Positions 31,058-41,787 of a stretch of 64,000 nt of DNA are shown here, one piece after another. Both the position numbers and the translations under genes were made by a program. The notes under the pieces are model-generated. The model saw only the letters and a program-made list of their open reading frames with translations. It had not been told where the DNA came from and made no database searches. The DNA is from Pomphorhynchus laevis. Taxonomy: Eukaryota > Acanthocephala > Palaeacanthocephala > Echinorhynchida > Pomphorhynchidae. Where the stretch lies: positions 1 through 64,000 of the forward strand of contig WNNJ02001383.1 in assembly GCA_012934845.2 (NCBI GenBank), read 5' to 3'. Position 1 is the first letter of the stretch; every line of letters begins with the position of its first letter.

Positions 31058-34027
31058 AAAAAAACGATTTATTTTAACGTGGCAAATGCGTGCCAGCACA
31101 CGCTTACATGACCACAACAAAACATAAATGTAAATCATGTGTCGAGAAGGTGTGAACGGAGGAGGTGTTTGAATGTGATCAAGGAGGGAGCGCGGCGGAA
31201 GTCGAGAGAGAGTTGATTCCAAGCGAGTGAGGCGGTGACGAGGAAGGATCGGAGACCGTAGTTGTTGGAGAAATTGGGAACGTGGAGGAATAGGGTATGA
31301 CGGGAACGCATCGATAGCGAGGTGGGGCGAGTGTCGTCTAAGAAAGGAAGGTTGATGAACGATGGGGAGCCGACAGCGATGAGACGAAAAGTTACGAGAA
31401 AAAGGCGGAGTTTGATGCGGATGTGGATGGTGGGCCATGAGAGTTGGGAAAACTATGTGGATGTGTGGTCGAAGCGACGGAGACGAAAGAGCACTCGAAC
31501 GGCGGTGTTGATTATTCGTTGTAGGGGTAGGATTATGGATTTTGGAGAATTGGCGAAAAGGCTAAGGCAGTAATCGATTTTAGGGAAAAGAAGCGATGAA
31601 AGAAGAGACATACAAGAACGGAAGTCGATAAGGGGGCGGATACGGCGGATGTCACGGAGAATTAAGTTAGACGAGCGGACCTTGTCACGGACGAAGGGTT
31701 TAAGGGAAAGGTGATCATCGAAATGGAAGCCTAAGAAAGTGAGATTGTGGACTATAGGGATGATCGATGAGGCAAAAGAAACAATGGGATGAGATATGTT
31801 TGGTTTACGGGGGAGGATCCACATTATTTTGGACTTTTCGGGGTTTAGAACGAGATGGAGATTGGAGAGACGTTTGTAGATAGAAGAAAGACAGTTGGAG
31901 GCAGAAATGCCGATATCGTGTATGCGATGTGCGGGTGCATGAGCATAGATTAGAATGTCATCGGCGTATTGCATGACGTTAAAGGAGTAAGGTTTGATAA
32001 ACGGAGATAGATCGCCAAGCAGAAGAGAGAAAAGCATAGGACCTAGGACTGAACCTTGTGGGACCCCGCAAAAAATAGGGATGGGAGGGGAGGATGATGA
32101 ATTAGAACAGACGCGAAAGGAACGGTCGGATAGATATGAGGCGAACCAAGCTACGAAGCAGGAAGAAAAGCCGTTAAACGAAGGAGAGAAATGAGGACGG
32201 AGTGGTCGACAATGTCGAATGCGGAGGAGAGGTCGAAGGAGATGAGAACACCTATATAGAGCCTTGTCTCGAGAAATGAGTAAGTCGTTGTACACTTTTA
32301 TGCATGCGATTTCTGTCGAGTGATTAGAGCGGAAAGCGGATTGGAAAGGAGGGTACAGATTGGATGAGGAGAGATAAGCGTTGATTTGTATTAAGATGAG
32401 GCGTTCTAAGAGCTTAGAAAGAGTAGGGAGTAGCGAAATGGGGCGATAGCTAGAAGGAAGGGAGGGGTCGAGCGATTGTTTTTTTAGGAGGGGACGAACG
32501 ATGGCGGATTTCTAGTGTGAAGGGAAGATACGACTGCGGATGGACGAGTTAAACAAGGTTGTGAGAAATAGGGATATCGATGAGCATATAGATTTTAATA
32601 TGTGGGTAGGCAGGGGATCGGCAGGTGAGGTTTTGTTGGGCAAGGACATGAGGACAGATGATATTTCTGTAGGTGAGACAGGGAGAAGATGAAAGAGTTC
32701 CGGAAGGATGAGGCTAGGCGGGGCAGAGTGGGATAGGATTGGATACCGGGGTGTGAGAGAGCAGCGTGGATACTTTAGTCTGGAGAAATGACGAATAATC
32801 ATTAGCATTGATGTTGCACGGCGTAGAGGAACGAGCCAGGATTGAGTTAAAAGTATGCCAGAGAGTCTTAGAGTTGAATGAAGTGATGATTTTATGCTGC
32901 CAGAAGGAGTTGCATTTGGTACGTAGTAGGTTGAGATGATACCGGCGAAGAGCAAGATAGGAATCACGGAAAGACGGAGTGATCGAGCGGAAATCGCGTC
33001 TGAGAGAGCGGTGATAGACTCGAAAAGCATGGCGGAGTCGACGCTTTGAGAGTAGACATTGGATGTCAAACCATGGGGCACGGTGCAAGCGACGGTGTGG
33101 GTGAGACTTGAAGGGCAAGAGAATATCGAGAGTGGATGTGAGTTCAGAGTCGAAAAGAAAGGCGAGATCGTGAGGAGATGAATATGTTATTGTGGGTAAT
33201 GATAGAGACGATTTGAGTAAGGTAGAGCGGAGAAGGGAGAGGTCAAGATTTCTCCAAGGGCGACGTAGGATTGTAGGTGTGTGATGAGGGTGTGGTTGCG
33301 AGTGAGATCAAGGGTGATAATAAAGTGATCGGATAGACCAGGATCAGAAATGGACAGTGAGGTGTGGGCAGCAAAATGATCGGGGACAGCGATGATGTCG
33401 AGTGCCCCGCAAAGTATATGTGTGGGGGCAGTGGATATTGGTTTGTAATTGTAGTTGGATAGAATGTTGATCAAGCTGATGGAATCTGTGGAAGAGGGGC
33501 GGTCTAGGCGGATATTGAAGTCGCCTAGAACGAGTAAAGGGATTGAGGACAAAGAACAATGAGAAAGGAGGTCAGCGAGTTCGGTAAAAAAAGGCAGTAG
33601 GAGCTGATGAACCAGGACGGTATACAATGTCGAGATCTAGAGTGATCGGGTTAGAATAACGACAAGTGAGCAATTCAAAAGAGCAAGGACTGAAAGGGGG
33701 ATTGATTTTGCGAAGAGACGCTGGGTGACGCGCGAATGCGACGATGCCGCCATGATTAGAGGATTTAGAAGGGCATAAGCTGAGGGGGCGGGCGGATTCG
33801 ACTAGGGAGCAACCGGCAGAGAGCAGACGGCGAATGGAAAGGTCGTCGGAATCTGAGTGCCAGGATTCGGTGAGGCAGAAGAGATCGATGGATTGCTTGG
33901 TGAATAGGTTGAGGATAAGATCGGATTTATTGAGAATAGATCTAGTGTTGAGGAGACCGAGGCGGAAACCGTGTGCTGTGGCGAAAGAGACTAGTGGAGA
34001 AGACACATAGGAGAGATGGAGCGCCAT
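31058..34027 (-). pseudogene. LINE C ORF2 (APE endonuclease and RT), frameshifted
   Basis: ORF2 begins at 34027 (MALHLSYVSS). Endonuclease: LLNTRSILNKSDLILNLF, CLTESWHSD, then VLGDFNIRLDRPSS and DPGLSDHFIITLDLTRN in another frame. Linker 32512-33118 (CNINANDYSSFLQTKV). RT 31453-32295: GVPQGSVLGPMLF, MQYADDILIYAHAP. C-terminal domain 31130-31438. At least four frame breaks, near 33600, 33150, 32300-32510 and 31450. The 3' end (31058-31110) has the family hairpin and TTAAAATAAATCG tail. It is longer than copies A, B and D and includes ORF1. Confidence 0.82.
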
Positions 34028-35010
34028 CGAATTTTTGGACGGGTGTGGAAAACTTGAAAATTTCCGTCTATGTTTCGGATAGCGAGTGATGTTTCGCCGT
34101 TTTCCCCGCGACGGCGTTTTTCGATGCGGGCTGAAGAGATTTGAGCGATTTCGGAAGGGGCGCGATCGGGGAAAATTCGAGTGGTTGAAGATGACATGAG
34201 TTTGAATCGTTGAGAGAGGACAGAAGACGCGTGAGAGCGATGCTTGAAAACAATTTTTAGGAGAGGGGGCTGGGAAGGATTAGATTGAGAAGATTTGTTT
34301 AGACGGATGAATGCGACAGGAGAAATGTCCTTGAAAAAGGATGGTTTATCCGAAGGAACAATAGACGAGAGGATTGATCTGAAGGCGGAAACATCGTGGT
34401 CCAGACGTGCTTGTGGAGATAAGGATTTAGAAGGCGTGATATTAGTAACAATAACGCAACGATCGCGAGAAGCAAAGCGCTTCCGTAAAGGAGGACGACT
34501 GACGTGAGTAGGTGAGATCACGATAGAAGAGCTGTCAGTTGATGATTTGGAGGGATTTGGTTTGACAACGGGAGACATAGAGGATAATGATAATAAAGCG
34601 GGTGGCAAGCGATGTGAGGAAAGGTTATGAGTGGAAGGATAGTGGAGGTTGGTGGAGGTGATTTTGATTGATGGATGCAAGGTATTGAGGGACGAGACGG
34701 GAAGGACGGGACGTAGGGTGTCGGGGAGTGAATATACATTAGTTGTAACAATTTGCGGCTCCGTCACTGTCTTGGTAGATTTATCATAAACTTGACAAAA
34801 TCCATCTTGCTGCGATACAGTTTGCGGCTCCTTCACTGTCTCAGTAGATTTGTCAGAAATTTGAGAAATTCGATCATGCTGCGATGCCATTTCCAATTGC
34901 TCTAATCGTTTTATTATCAAGTTGATTTGTTTCGCCGCACAGAATCCGCAGTAGAACGGTGACCCGCCACAAGTTTCCTGATGTTTGTTGCTTACTAACT
35001 CCTTCGTCAT
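33991..35010 (-). CDS. LINE C ORF1 (339 aa), Zn-finger fragment and CR1-type C-terminal domain
   Basis: The N-terminus keeps only the second half of the PHD-like finger (CGGSPFYCGFCAAKQ, residues 13-27). A heptad-like stretch follows (INLIIKRLEQLEMAS), then two repeats of KSTETVKEPQTVSQQDG type, a Pro/Ser-rich middle, and a conserved C-terminal domain from CVIVTNITPSKSLSPQ through RLDHDVSAFRSILSSIVP to RIFPDRAPSEIAQ. The C-terminus overlaps the ORF2 start by 37 bases (…IRWRSISPM). In related LINE E the same spot is ATGA, giving a 4-base stop/start overlap. The frame is intact, although ORF2 is broken. Confidence 0.7.
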   Translation of the reverse strand: MTKELVSNKHQETCGGSPFYCGFCAAKQINLIIKRLEQLEMASQHDRISQISDKSTETVKEPQTVSQQDGFCQVYDKSTKTVTEPQIVTTNVYSLPDTLRPVLPVSSLNTLHPSIKITSTNLHYPSTHNLSSHRLPPALLSLSSMSPVVKPNPSKSSTDSSSIVISPTHVSRPPLRKRFASRDRCVIVTNITPSKSLSPQARLDHDVSAFRSILSSIVPSDKPSFFKDISPVAFIRLNKSSQSNPSQPPLLKIVFKHRSHASSVLSQRFKLMSSSTTRIFPDRAPSEIAQISSARIEKRRRGENGETSLAIRNIDGNFQVFHTRPKIRWRSISPMCLLH

Positions 35011-35044
35011 CTATGAAACCCGTTATTGAAACTTCTCTCTCACA
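35011..35044. other. Divergent 5' ends of LINE C and LINE E
   Basis: The minus-strand LINE C and plus-strand LINE E start within about 35 bases of each other. The two families' 5' boundaries cannot be fixed by eye. Confidence 0.3.
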
Positions 35045-35843
35045 CACACTCCTCCTTTAACTACGGATAAAACTTCCCTTAATCTTCATCTTCCTAACAA
35101 TGCAAACAGTAAAGGCCTTCATCTCGTACCTCATTTTTCCTATTAACCCCCACATCTAAATACATCTCATACCTCTTTCTTATCTTCACGTACTCCTTAC
35201 TCTACCTCCACCGTATCACTTCTCAATAATTTACATCCTTCCGTCAAAATTATCTCAAGTAACACATCCTGTCACACATGCTCCAAACTATCTTAAATCT
35301 TCACTTAGCACCCCTGTCATTCCCACGTTTATCTGCTCTTCTGCCTCTACTACTACAATGTCTGTCCGTCCATCACTACATAATCGTTTTCCTTCGCGCG
35401 ATCGATGCATTATCATATCTAATTTAAAGATTTCCGAATCTGTTTCTCCTCAATGTCGCCTCGATGATGATGTATCTGCTTTCAGGTATATACTAGCAAC
35501 CATTATTCCTGATAATAATCCATCCCTCTTCAATAATATCGCTCCTGTATCTTTGATCCGTTTAAACAAATCCACTAAATCCAATCATCTCAGTCCTCCA
35601 CTCCTAAAAATCGTTTTCCGACATAGTTCACATGCATCCTTGGTACTCTCCCAACGATTTAAACTTCTTACCACTTCATCTACTTGCCGTATCTTTCCTG
35701 ACCGCTCCCCTTCTGATATTGCCCAGCTCAATTTAGCTCGCATTGAAAAACATCGACGTGAAACAAACGGCGAGTCATCCTTATCTATACGTCAAATCAA
35801 CGGAAATTTTCACGTTCTTCACACAAGGCCAAAAATTCGATGA
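35045..35843 (+). pseudogene. LINE E ORF1 (C-terminal 161 aa readable)
   Basis: From 35358 an open frame of 161 residues matches the C-terminal domain of LINE C's ORF1: FPSRDRCIIISNLKISESVS, CRLDDDVSAFRYILATIIP, SLIRLNKSTKSN, CRIFPDRSPSDIAQLNLARI, INGNFHVLHTRPKIR. The 300 bases upstream are related but broken, and no Zn finger is readable. It ends in TGA that overlaps the ORF2 ATG (ATGA, 35840-35843), the usual arrangement for coupled termination and reinitiation in LINE translation. It binds LINE RNA, by family. Confidence 0.72.
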
Positions 35844-38315
35844 CGTCCCATCTCATCCCCTTGTCTTCTTCGCTTGTCGATCTCGCTCCTAAGCATACTT
35901 TTCGTCTTAGTCTATTCAACACTCGCTCCATTCTTCATAAAGCTGATATGCTCCTTGATATCTTCGATCAATTATCTATCGATATTTTCTGCATTACTGA
36001 GTCATGGCACTCTGACTCCGACGATCTTGCTATTCGTCGTCTATGTCGCTCTGGTTGTTCTTTAGTTGAATCAGCTCGTCAAATTACATCTCATACATCT
36101 ACTGCGTCTAACCATGGCGGTATTGTTGCCATTGCTCGTCACCCAATGTCTTTACGTAAAATTAACGTTAACATCCGTTACACCTCGTTCGAATTACTCA
36201 TATGCAGATTATCAACTCATTTCCCTCTGGAACTTGTAATTGTATACCGTCCAGGTTCAGTTGCCCCCTTACGTATCTTCTTTAACGACCTTGCAGATCT
36301 TATGTCTAACTGTTCATTGTCATATACTCCTTCGTTTGTTCTCGGTGACTTTAACATTCGTCTTGATCGCCCGGCTGACTCTGACTCTATCACTTTAACT
36401 AATCTTTTTTCTGATTTTAACTATAAATTATTTTCAACAAGCCCAACTCATATTCTCGGCGGTGCTCTCGACATCATTGCTGTTCCTAACTGCTTCGATG
36501 ACTATACCTCCTTGTCAATTACTGATCCTGGTTTGTCCGATCATTTCCTTGTCACTCTTACTCTTACTCGTCCTCGTCCTCCTTCTCCGCCTCCACCATT
36601 ATCCACACCAAGTCGACCCTGGAAACTTCTCGATATCCCTATTCTCTGCACAGCCTTACTCAATTCTTCACTCTTTTCACTTCCTCTTAACTATCTCTCT
36701 CCCGATGATCTCTGCATTTTGTTTGATTCTGAACTTATGTCTATCATCAATAAACTTCTGCCTAGTCTACTCCGACGCTCTCAGCGCTTGCGCCATGCTC
36801 CCTGGTTCGATTCTGACTGTAGTCTTTCTAAGCGTCGACTCCGTCACTCTTTTCGTATGTATACACGATTTCTTAAACGTTCTTCCAACTCACTCACTCC
36901 AAATTTTCGTGATTCCTACTTTTCTCAACGCCGTTCATATCTCATTCTTATACGTACTAAACGTACTCTCTTTTGGCGAAATCAACTCGAGTCATCTTCC
37001 AACTCTAAATCTCATTGGAAAATCTTAAACTCAATTCTTTCACGATCATCTACCCCTTGTAATATAAATCCTGATGAATTTTCTTCTTATCTACAAACTA
37101 AGCTATCTAATTTACTTTCCCTACTACCCATAGCCCCCTTGTACCCACTCTTCTCTTTAAATACTTCCCTCCCAGAACTATTCCACCTTCTTTCCGTTTC
37201 GTCTGATGAAGTTTCTTCGATTCTGCTGTCATTACCTAATAAAACCTCTCCTTCTGACCCAATTCCCAATCACCTGCTTAAAAATATCTGCTCCTCTATC
37301 TTACCCTTCCTAATCACATTGTTCAACTCGTCCATCCGTAGCCGTACATTTCCTTTTATCTGGAAATGCGCCACTGTTCGTCCTCTCATCAAAAAGCAAT
37401 CTATCGACTCCTCACTACCATCTTCGTATCGTCCTATCTCACTTCTCCCAACCCTCTCTAAACTTCTTGAGCGGCTCGTTCTCAAGCAAATTAAAACATA
37501 TCTATTTTCCTCTAACTTATTTCCTCCCTTCCAAGCCGCTTTTCGCTCTAATCGCTCTACTGAAATTGCCTGTCTTAAAGTTTATAACGACTTATTCATA
37601 TCGCGCGATCATAAATTATGTAGTATCATAGTTTCTCTTGATATATCGTCTGCTTTTGACATCGTCGATCACTCGATTCTTCTACATCGCCTTCGTCATG
37701 ATTATGGCTTCTCTTTACCCATTGTATCATGGTTTAATTCATATCTATCAAACCGTACATTTCGCGTCTATTCTAACTCTTCTCTCTCCCATCCTTCATC
37801 CATCCCGACCGGTGTTCCACAAGGCTTCGTATTAGGCCTTATGCTTTTCTCTCTTCTTCTCGGTGACTTGTCTTCGATTTCTCATACATTTAACTTCCAT
37901 GTTATGCTATATGCTGATGACATTCTCATCTATGCTCACGCACCTGCTTATCGTATTCATAATCTTAGTGTTTCTGTTTCCAGCTGTCTTGTCTCAATTT
38001 CCAATCATCTTTCTTCCCTTCGCCTTTCTCTGAATCCTGATAAATCTAAAATTATGTGGATCCTACCTCGACGCTCCGGCGTAGAACCTCCCTCCGTATC
38101 ATTAAATTCTACAATTCTTCCTATCGTTGATAATCTCGTTTTCCATGGCTTTCATTTCGACAACCGATTTTCACTTAAACCTTTCGTTAGTGATAAAGTA
38201 CGCTTATCTACCTTGATACTCCGCAATCTCCGTCAAGTTCGTAGATTGATCGATTTCCCTTCTTGTATGACTATCATATCTTATCTTCTTTTCTCAAGAC
38301 TTGATTATTGTCTTA
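35840..38315 (+). CDS. LINE E ORF2 (APE endonuclease and RT), cut by a PLE insertion
   Basis: One uninterrupted frame of ~825 LINE codons. Endonuclease: LFNTRSILHKADMLLDIF (~res 24-41), ITESWHSDSDD (~52), VLGDFNIRLDRP (~168), DPGLSDHFLV (~229). RT: SSYRPISLLPTLSKLLERLV (~531), FRSNRSTEIACLKVYNDL, LDISSAFDIVDHSIL, PQGFVLGLMLFSLLLGDL (PQGSVLGP altered), LYADDILIYAHAP (~690), SLNPDKSKIMWILP. The frame reads LDYCL at 38315, then passes into PLE sequence and stops at 38380, so the last ~21 residues are foreign. The missing C-terminus resumes at 41190 (LFSSSPKSTLLRLQRI). The endonuclease nicks target DNA and the RT copies the LINE RNA there. Confidence 0.88.
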
Positions 38316-38417
38316 ACATATCAAATGTTAAGTTTTTAACATATCAAATATTAAAAACTAGGTTTAGGCAACACATATAATATACAGCATAATAGTCAAA
38401 CTATATTTCATAAACAT

Positions 38418-40592
38418 ATGAGATTAATAGGACATGATATTAAAAAATGTAAATTATTTATTTTAGAACATATTATCGAAGAAAACATTTCAATATTAAA
38501 TCAAAAACTATTAGAAAAAGAAGATTTTTGGATTAAAACGCTTAATTCCATGTACCCATTAGGATTGAATGACGTGGTACAAGGAATTGGCAGAAGTAGT
38601 ATAATACATAATAAACAACTCTATTATAATAATCCGGTTAAACGCAAGCCAAGAAGTCATGGCGATAAAAGGAATAAGAAAAATAGAGTCAAAAATATTA
38701 AAAAAGATATGTATATAAATAAACAATTAGAAATATTAAAACAACTTTTAAGAGATAATAAACTAAAAGATCTTTATGTAAATATAAGAAGTTTTTCTAA
38801 AGATATCATATGTTCAATAAATCAAAAATTAATTAACGACTATGATAGGCTAAGTTGTATAATAGACAGTTATTGTAATACAAAATACTATAATCGTACA
38901 ATAAATGTAAATAATAACAATAGAAAATATACATTAACCATAAACTTCATTAATAAATGTATAGATAACATAAATATAGCCGGACTTTTAAATAATTCTA
39001 AAAGTAAAGAAATAATAGGGTCAGATTTAAGTAAATATATATCTAAAATAAGGTATAAACTCCTACAACCATTAGGACGAAAAAATTGTAATTATAACAA
39101 AGAATTAAAATCAATATGTAACGATAATATTAGAAACATAATGGAAACAGAATGCAATTGTAAAAGTCTTAGTTTTGATAAAATAAATAAACATATATGT
39201 ACCCATAATCTAGAATTAATTGAAAATTGTGAATTAAGAAAGCTGCTATCAAAAGGATATAAATATAGATTAAATAATAACAACGACAAAAATAAAATTT
39301 ACAATTCGTTATATAATAACTTAAATGATTACTTTAGTAAGCTGATTAATAGTGAAAGCTTGAATATATCTAAGATAAACATTTGGAAAGATTATATATT
39401 TGATAAAATTAAAAATAAAATGAAAATAACAAACAATTATAAAAGAAAAGATAAAATTAATAAAGATATGTATAAAGAACTTACTAAATTAAAGGATAAC
39501 TATATAATAACAACTATTGATAAAGCTAGTAATAACTTTGTCTTCATATGCAAAAAGCTTTATTATGATATACTAATGAAAGAGGTTAATTCTAATGATT
39601 TAAATGTAAATCCAACATATGAACGTAGTGAGTTGAGTTTAGAAACAATTATTACAAGTCACTGTTCTATAATGGATAAAAAGGGTATAAAGGTTAAATT
39701 AGATAATAAAACTATACCTATATTATATTGGAATCCAAAATTACATAAAAATCCAATCAAACCTAGGTTCATATGTAGTGCGTTTAAATGTACATTAAAA
39801 CCACTTTCTATCTATATGAATAAAATACTTAAAGTAATTAAAGTACACTTTAAAAAATATTGCAAGGTAATCGAACTTAATACTGGTATAAAACAATATT
39901 TCAGTATTAATTCTACAAAAGAATTTTTAGAACAGACAAAAGGAATAAATTTTCAAAATATAAATACACACGATTTTAGTACTCTTTATACAAATCTAGA
40001 TTTAGTAGATATTAAAGAAGCGTTAGTAAAATTAATTAATCTTATATTCGGAAAAAGATATACATATATATGTTATAATAATTATAACGCCTATCTAACA
40101 AAAATTAAAGCATCAAGTAAATATAAATATATGGATAAAATTGAATTAATAGAATCCTTAAATATTTTGATAAATCAAAATTATTTGAATGTAGGGACAT
40201 CTATATTTAGACAAGTAAAAGGTGTATCAATGGGTGGTAATAGTAGCCCAATTATAGCTGACTTGTTTTTAAGCTTTATAGAATATGAATTTGTTCATAA
40301 CTGTGTAAAAACTAAATCTAAACAATATAAATATATGAAATATATATTTCGATACATTGATGATATATGTGTATTTAATTCTAATAATTTTTATTCAGTT
40401 AGTGAGCACATTTATCCAGAAAGCCTTTTTCTTAACAAAACCAATATTAATGATAAAGAAGGTGTATATCTAGATATGAACATTAAATTAACATTAACTA
40501 AAAGTACTATTAATTTATATCGTAAATATGATATAATTAAATATACAAGAAAATATTTTAGCATGAGCATTCATGCATACTATATAATATAA
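38418..40592 (+). CDS. PLE reverse transcriptase with N-terminal GIY-YIG remnant (724 aa)
   Basis: Residues ~36-52 read FWIKTLNSMYPLGLND, the closing block of a GIY-YIG domain; its earlier ILKTRFRQH motif lies just upstream (38352-38377) in another frame. A Lys/Asn-rich linker follows. RT motifs: IITTIDKASNNFVF (~358), YWNPKLHKNPIKPRFICSA (~437), THDFSTLYTNLD (~515), VSMGGNSSPIIADLFLSFIE (~603), FRYIDDICVFN with the catalytic YIDD (~646), and YLDMN. One shift near 40590 removes the thumb (LRIATICNDIGF...GYYKNN), which continues to 40815. Very AT-rich codon use, unlike the host LINE E. The RT is related to telomerase RT by family. Confidence 0.88.
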   Translation: MRLIGHDIKKCKLFILEHIIEENISILNQKLLEKEDFWIKTLNSMYPLGLNDVVQGIGRSSIIHNKQLYYNNPVKRKPRSHGDKRNKKNRVKNIKKDMYINKQLEILKQLLRDNKLKDLYVNIRSFSKDIICSINQKLINDYDRLSCIIDSYCNTKYYNRTINVNNNNRKYTLTINFINKCIDNINIAGLLNNSKSKEIIGSDLSKYISKIRYKLLQPLGRKNCNYNKELKSICNDNIRNIMETECNCKSLSFDKINKHICTHNLELIENCELRKLLSKGYKYRLNNNNDKNKIYNSLYNNLNDYFSKLINSESLNISKINIWKDYIFDKIKNKMKITNNYKRKDKINKDMYKELTKLKDNYIITTIDKASNNFVFICKKLYYDILMKEVNSNDLNVNPTYERSELSLETIITSHCSIMDKKGIKVKLDNKTIPILYWNPKLHKNPIKPRFICSAFKCTLKPLSIYMNKILKVIKVHFKKYCKVIELNTGIKQYFSINSTKEFLEQTKGINFQNINTHDFSTLYTNLDLVDIKEALVKLINLIFGKRYTYICYNNYNAYLTKIKASSKYKYMDKIELIESLNILINQNYLNVGTSIFRQVKGVSMGGNSSPIIADLFLSFIEYEFVHNCVKTKSKQYKYMKYIFRYIDDICVFNSNNFYSVSEHIYPESLFLNKTNINDKEGVYLDMNIKLTLTKSTINLYRKYDIIKYTRKYFSMSIHAYYII

Positions 40593-40890
40593 AATATAAT
40601 ACATTAAATAATGAAATTTTAAGAATTGCAACAATATGTAATGATATTGGCTTTCTTCAAAATCATTTAAATAATTTAGTAGATACATATTTTAAACTAG
40701 GTTACTATAAAAATAACATCAAGCAGAAAATAGTAAAATATATAAATCAACACAATAATATAAAGAATAAATTTAAACTCTTAAGTGGCAAATTTTTATG
40801 GATGGATAATAAATAATATACTTCGTATTAGAATAAGATACTAGATAGTTATTTCAGAGGAAATACATCATTAGCATGTATTTGGCCTCG

Positions 40891-40990
40891 CTGCTATGTT
40901 GGGTAGAGGAGTTAGGGGCCGAAACCTGATAGCATAGCAGTTCCTCCTGATGACCTCTAATTATTATTCTGATACAATGTCTGTTATTTA
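40891..40990 (+). ncRNA. Possible hammerhead-like fold in the PLE 3' region (weak)
   Basis: GAAA (40921-40924) precedes CTGATGA (40947-40953), the same unusual order as in the 357-bp repeats. CCTCTAA (40954-40960) can pair with TTAGGGG (40912-40918), and GATAGCA can pair with TGTTATT. In the copy at 10.1 kb the latter becomes GATAACA/TGTTATC, a compensating change. Two unpaired C residues before GAAA and the lack of a clear cleavage triplet make the assignment weak. A competing hairpin CTGCTATG/CATAGCAG is strong. Confidence 0.3.
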
Positions 40991-41189
40991 TTACTCAATT
41001 CATAAAAATGACGTTTATTTTAAATTTCATTTTTTTAACTTGATTTAAATTATAGAAAATTTAAATTATAGAAAATCTAAAAACAATTATTAATTTTATT
41101 ATTTAATTATTAAATTTTGATTTAGCATTAATATGTTTTGTTTATTTTATAATTATATTAAATACGTAGACTCAGTTAGCTGATTTAAT

Positions 41190-41787
41190 TAGTCTATTTT
41201 CCAGCTCTCCTAAATCCACTCTTCTTCGTTTACAACGCATCACCGACGCTGCCGTCCGAGTTCTCCTCCGTCTTCGTCGTTTTGATCATACATCCCACTA
41301 TCTTGTTTCTCTTGATTGGCCTACCATTTATTGTCGTGTTTAAATTCGTCTTCTTATCATTGCTTTTCGCCTTATAACTTATCATACCCCTTCATTTCTC
41401 AACCTTCCTTTTCTCGACAATTCTCGCACTGTGCACTGTGCTCTGCGTTCCCATAATTCCCTTCTTTTACATGTCCCAATCTACTCTACCTCTTTTGGCT
41501 TCCGCTCCTTCGTTGTGGCTGCTCCTCTCTTGTGGAATCAACTGCCTATTCATATCCGCCAATCAACATCTATGCCGTGCTTCAAACGCCAAATCCAATT
41601 CCATTTCCGTCTCCCCCAGGATCTTACTCGATTTATCCCTAAGCACATATACACCCACTTTACTCCTTACATAACCCCCTCACTCCTCTTCATCTCAAGG
41701 TCTTTTAACCCTAGTAAAAAGCTCATTAAGATCATCCCTCCTATTAAACTACTCTTGTCCAGCCCTATCTTGTTTAGCTATATCACT
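41190..41787 (+). pseudogene. LINE E C-terminal segment after the PLE
   Basis: It continues ORF2 with LFSSSPKSTLLRLQRITDAA and VRVLLRLRRFDHTSHYLV, then in another frame RSHNSLLLHVPIYST and VVAAPLLWNQLPIHIRQS, the C-terminal LWNxLP block typical of CR1/L2-type LINEs. At least one stop interrupts it. It ends at the 5' edge of LINE E2 and the 3' terminus reappears at 44075. Confidence 0.8.

Larger units (their letters stand above)
38316..41189 (+). mobile_element. Naiad-like Penelope element, 5'-truncated, inserted in LINE E
   Basis: It is bounded on both sides by LINE E codons that rejoin as DYCL-LFSSSPKS. It has the end of a GIY-YIG domain before the RT, an RT frame (38418-40592), a short frame-shifted tail to about 40815, and a 3' non-coding region with the hairpin CTGCTATG/CATAGCAG around GGCCGAAAC. 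The 3' end (TACGTAGACTCAGTTAGCTGA) matches the solo end at 10.4 kb. A TTA is the only candidate target duplication. GIY-YIG placed N-terminal to RT is the diagnostic order of the Naiad/Chlamys PLE group. Confidence 0.82.

Noticed and set aside
38316-38380. C-terminal 21 residues of the LINE E frame as part of the LINE protein
   Set aside because: They are translated PLE sequence (KTRFRQH block of a GIY-YIG domain) after the insertion point, and the real LINE continuation is at 41190.
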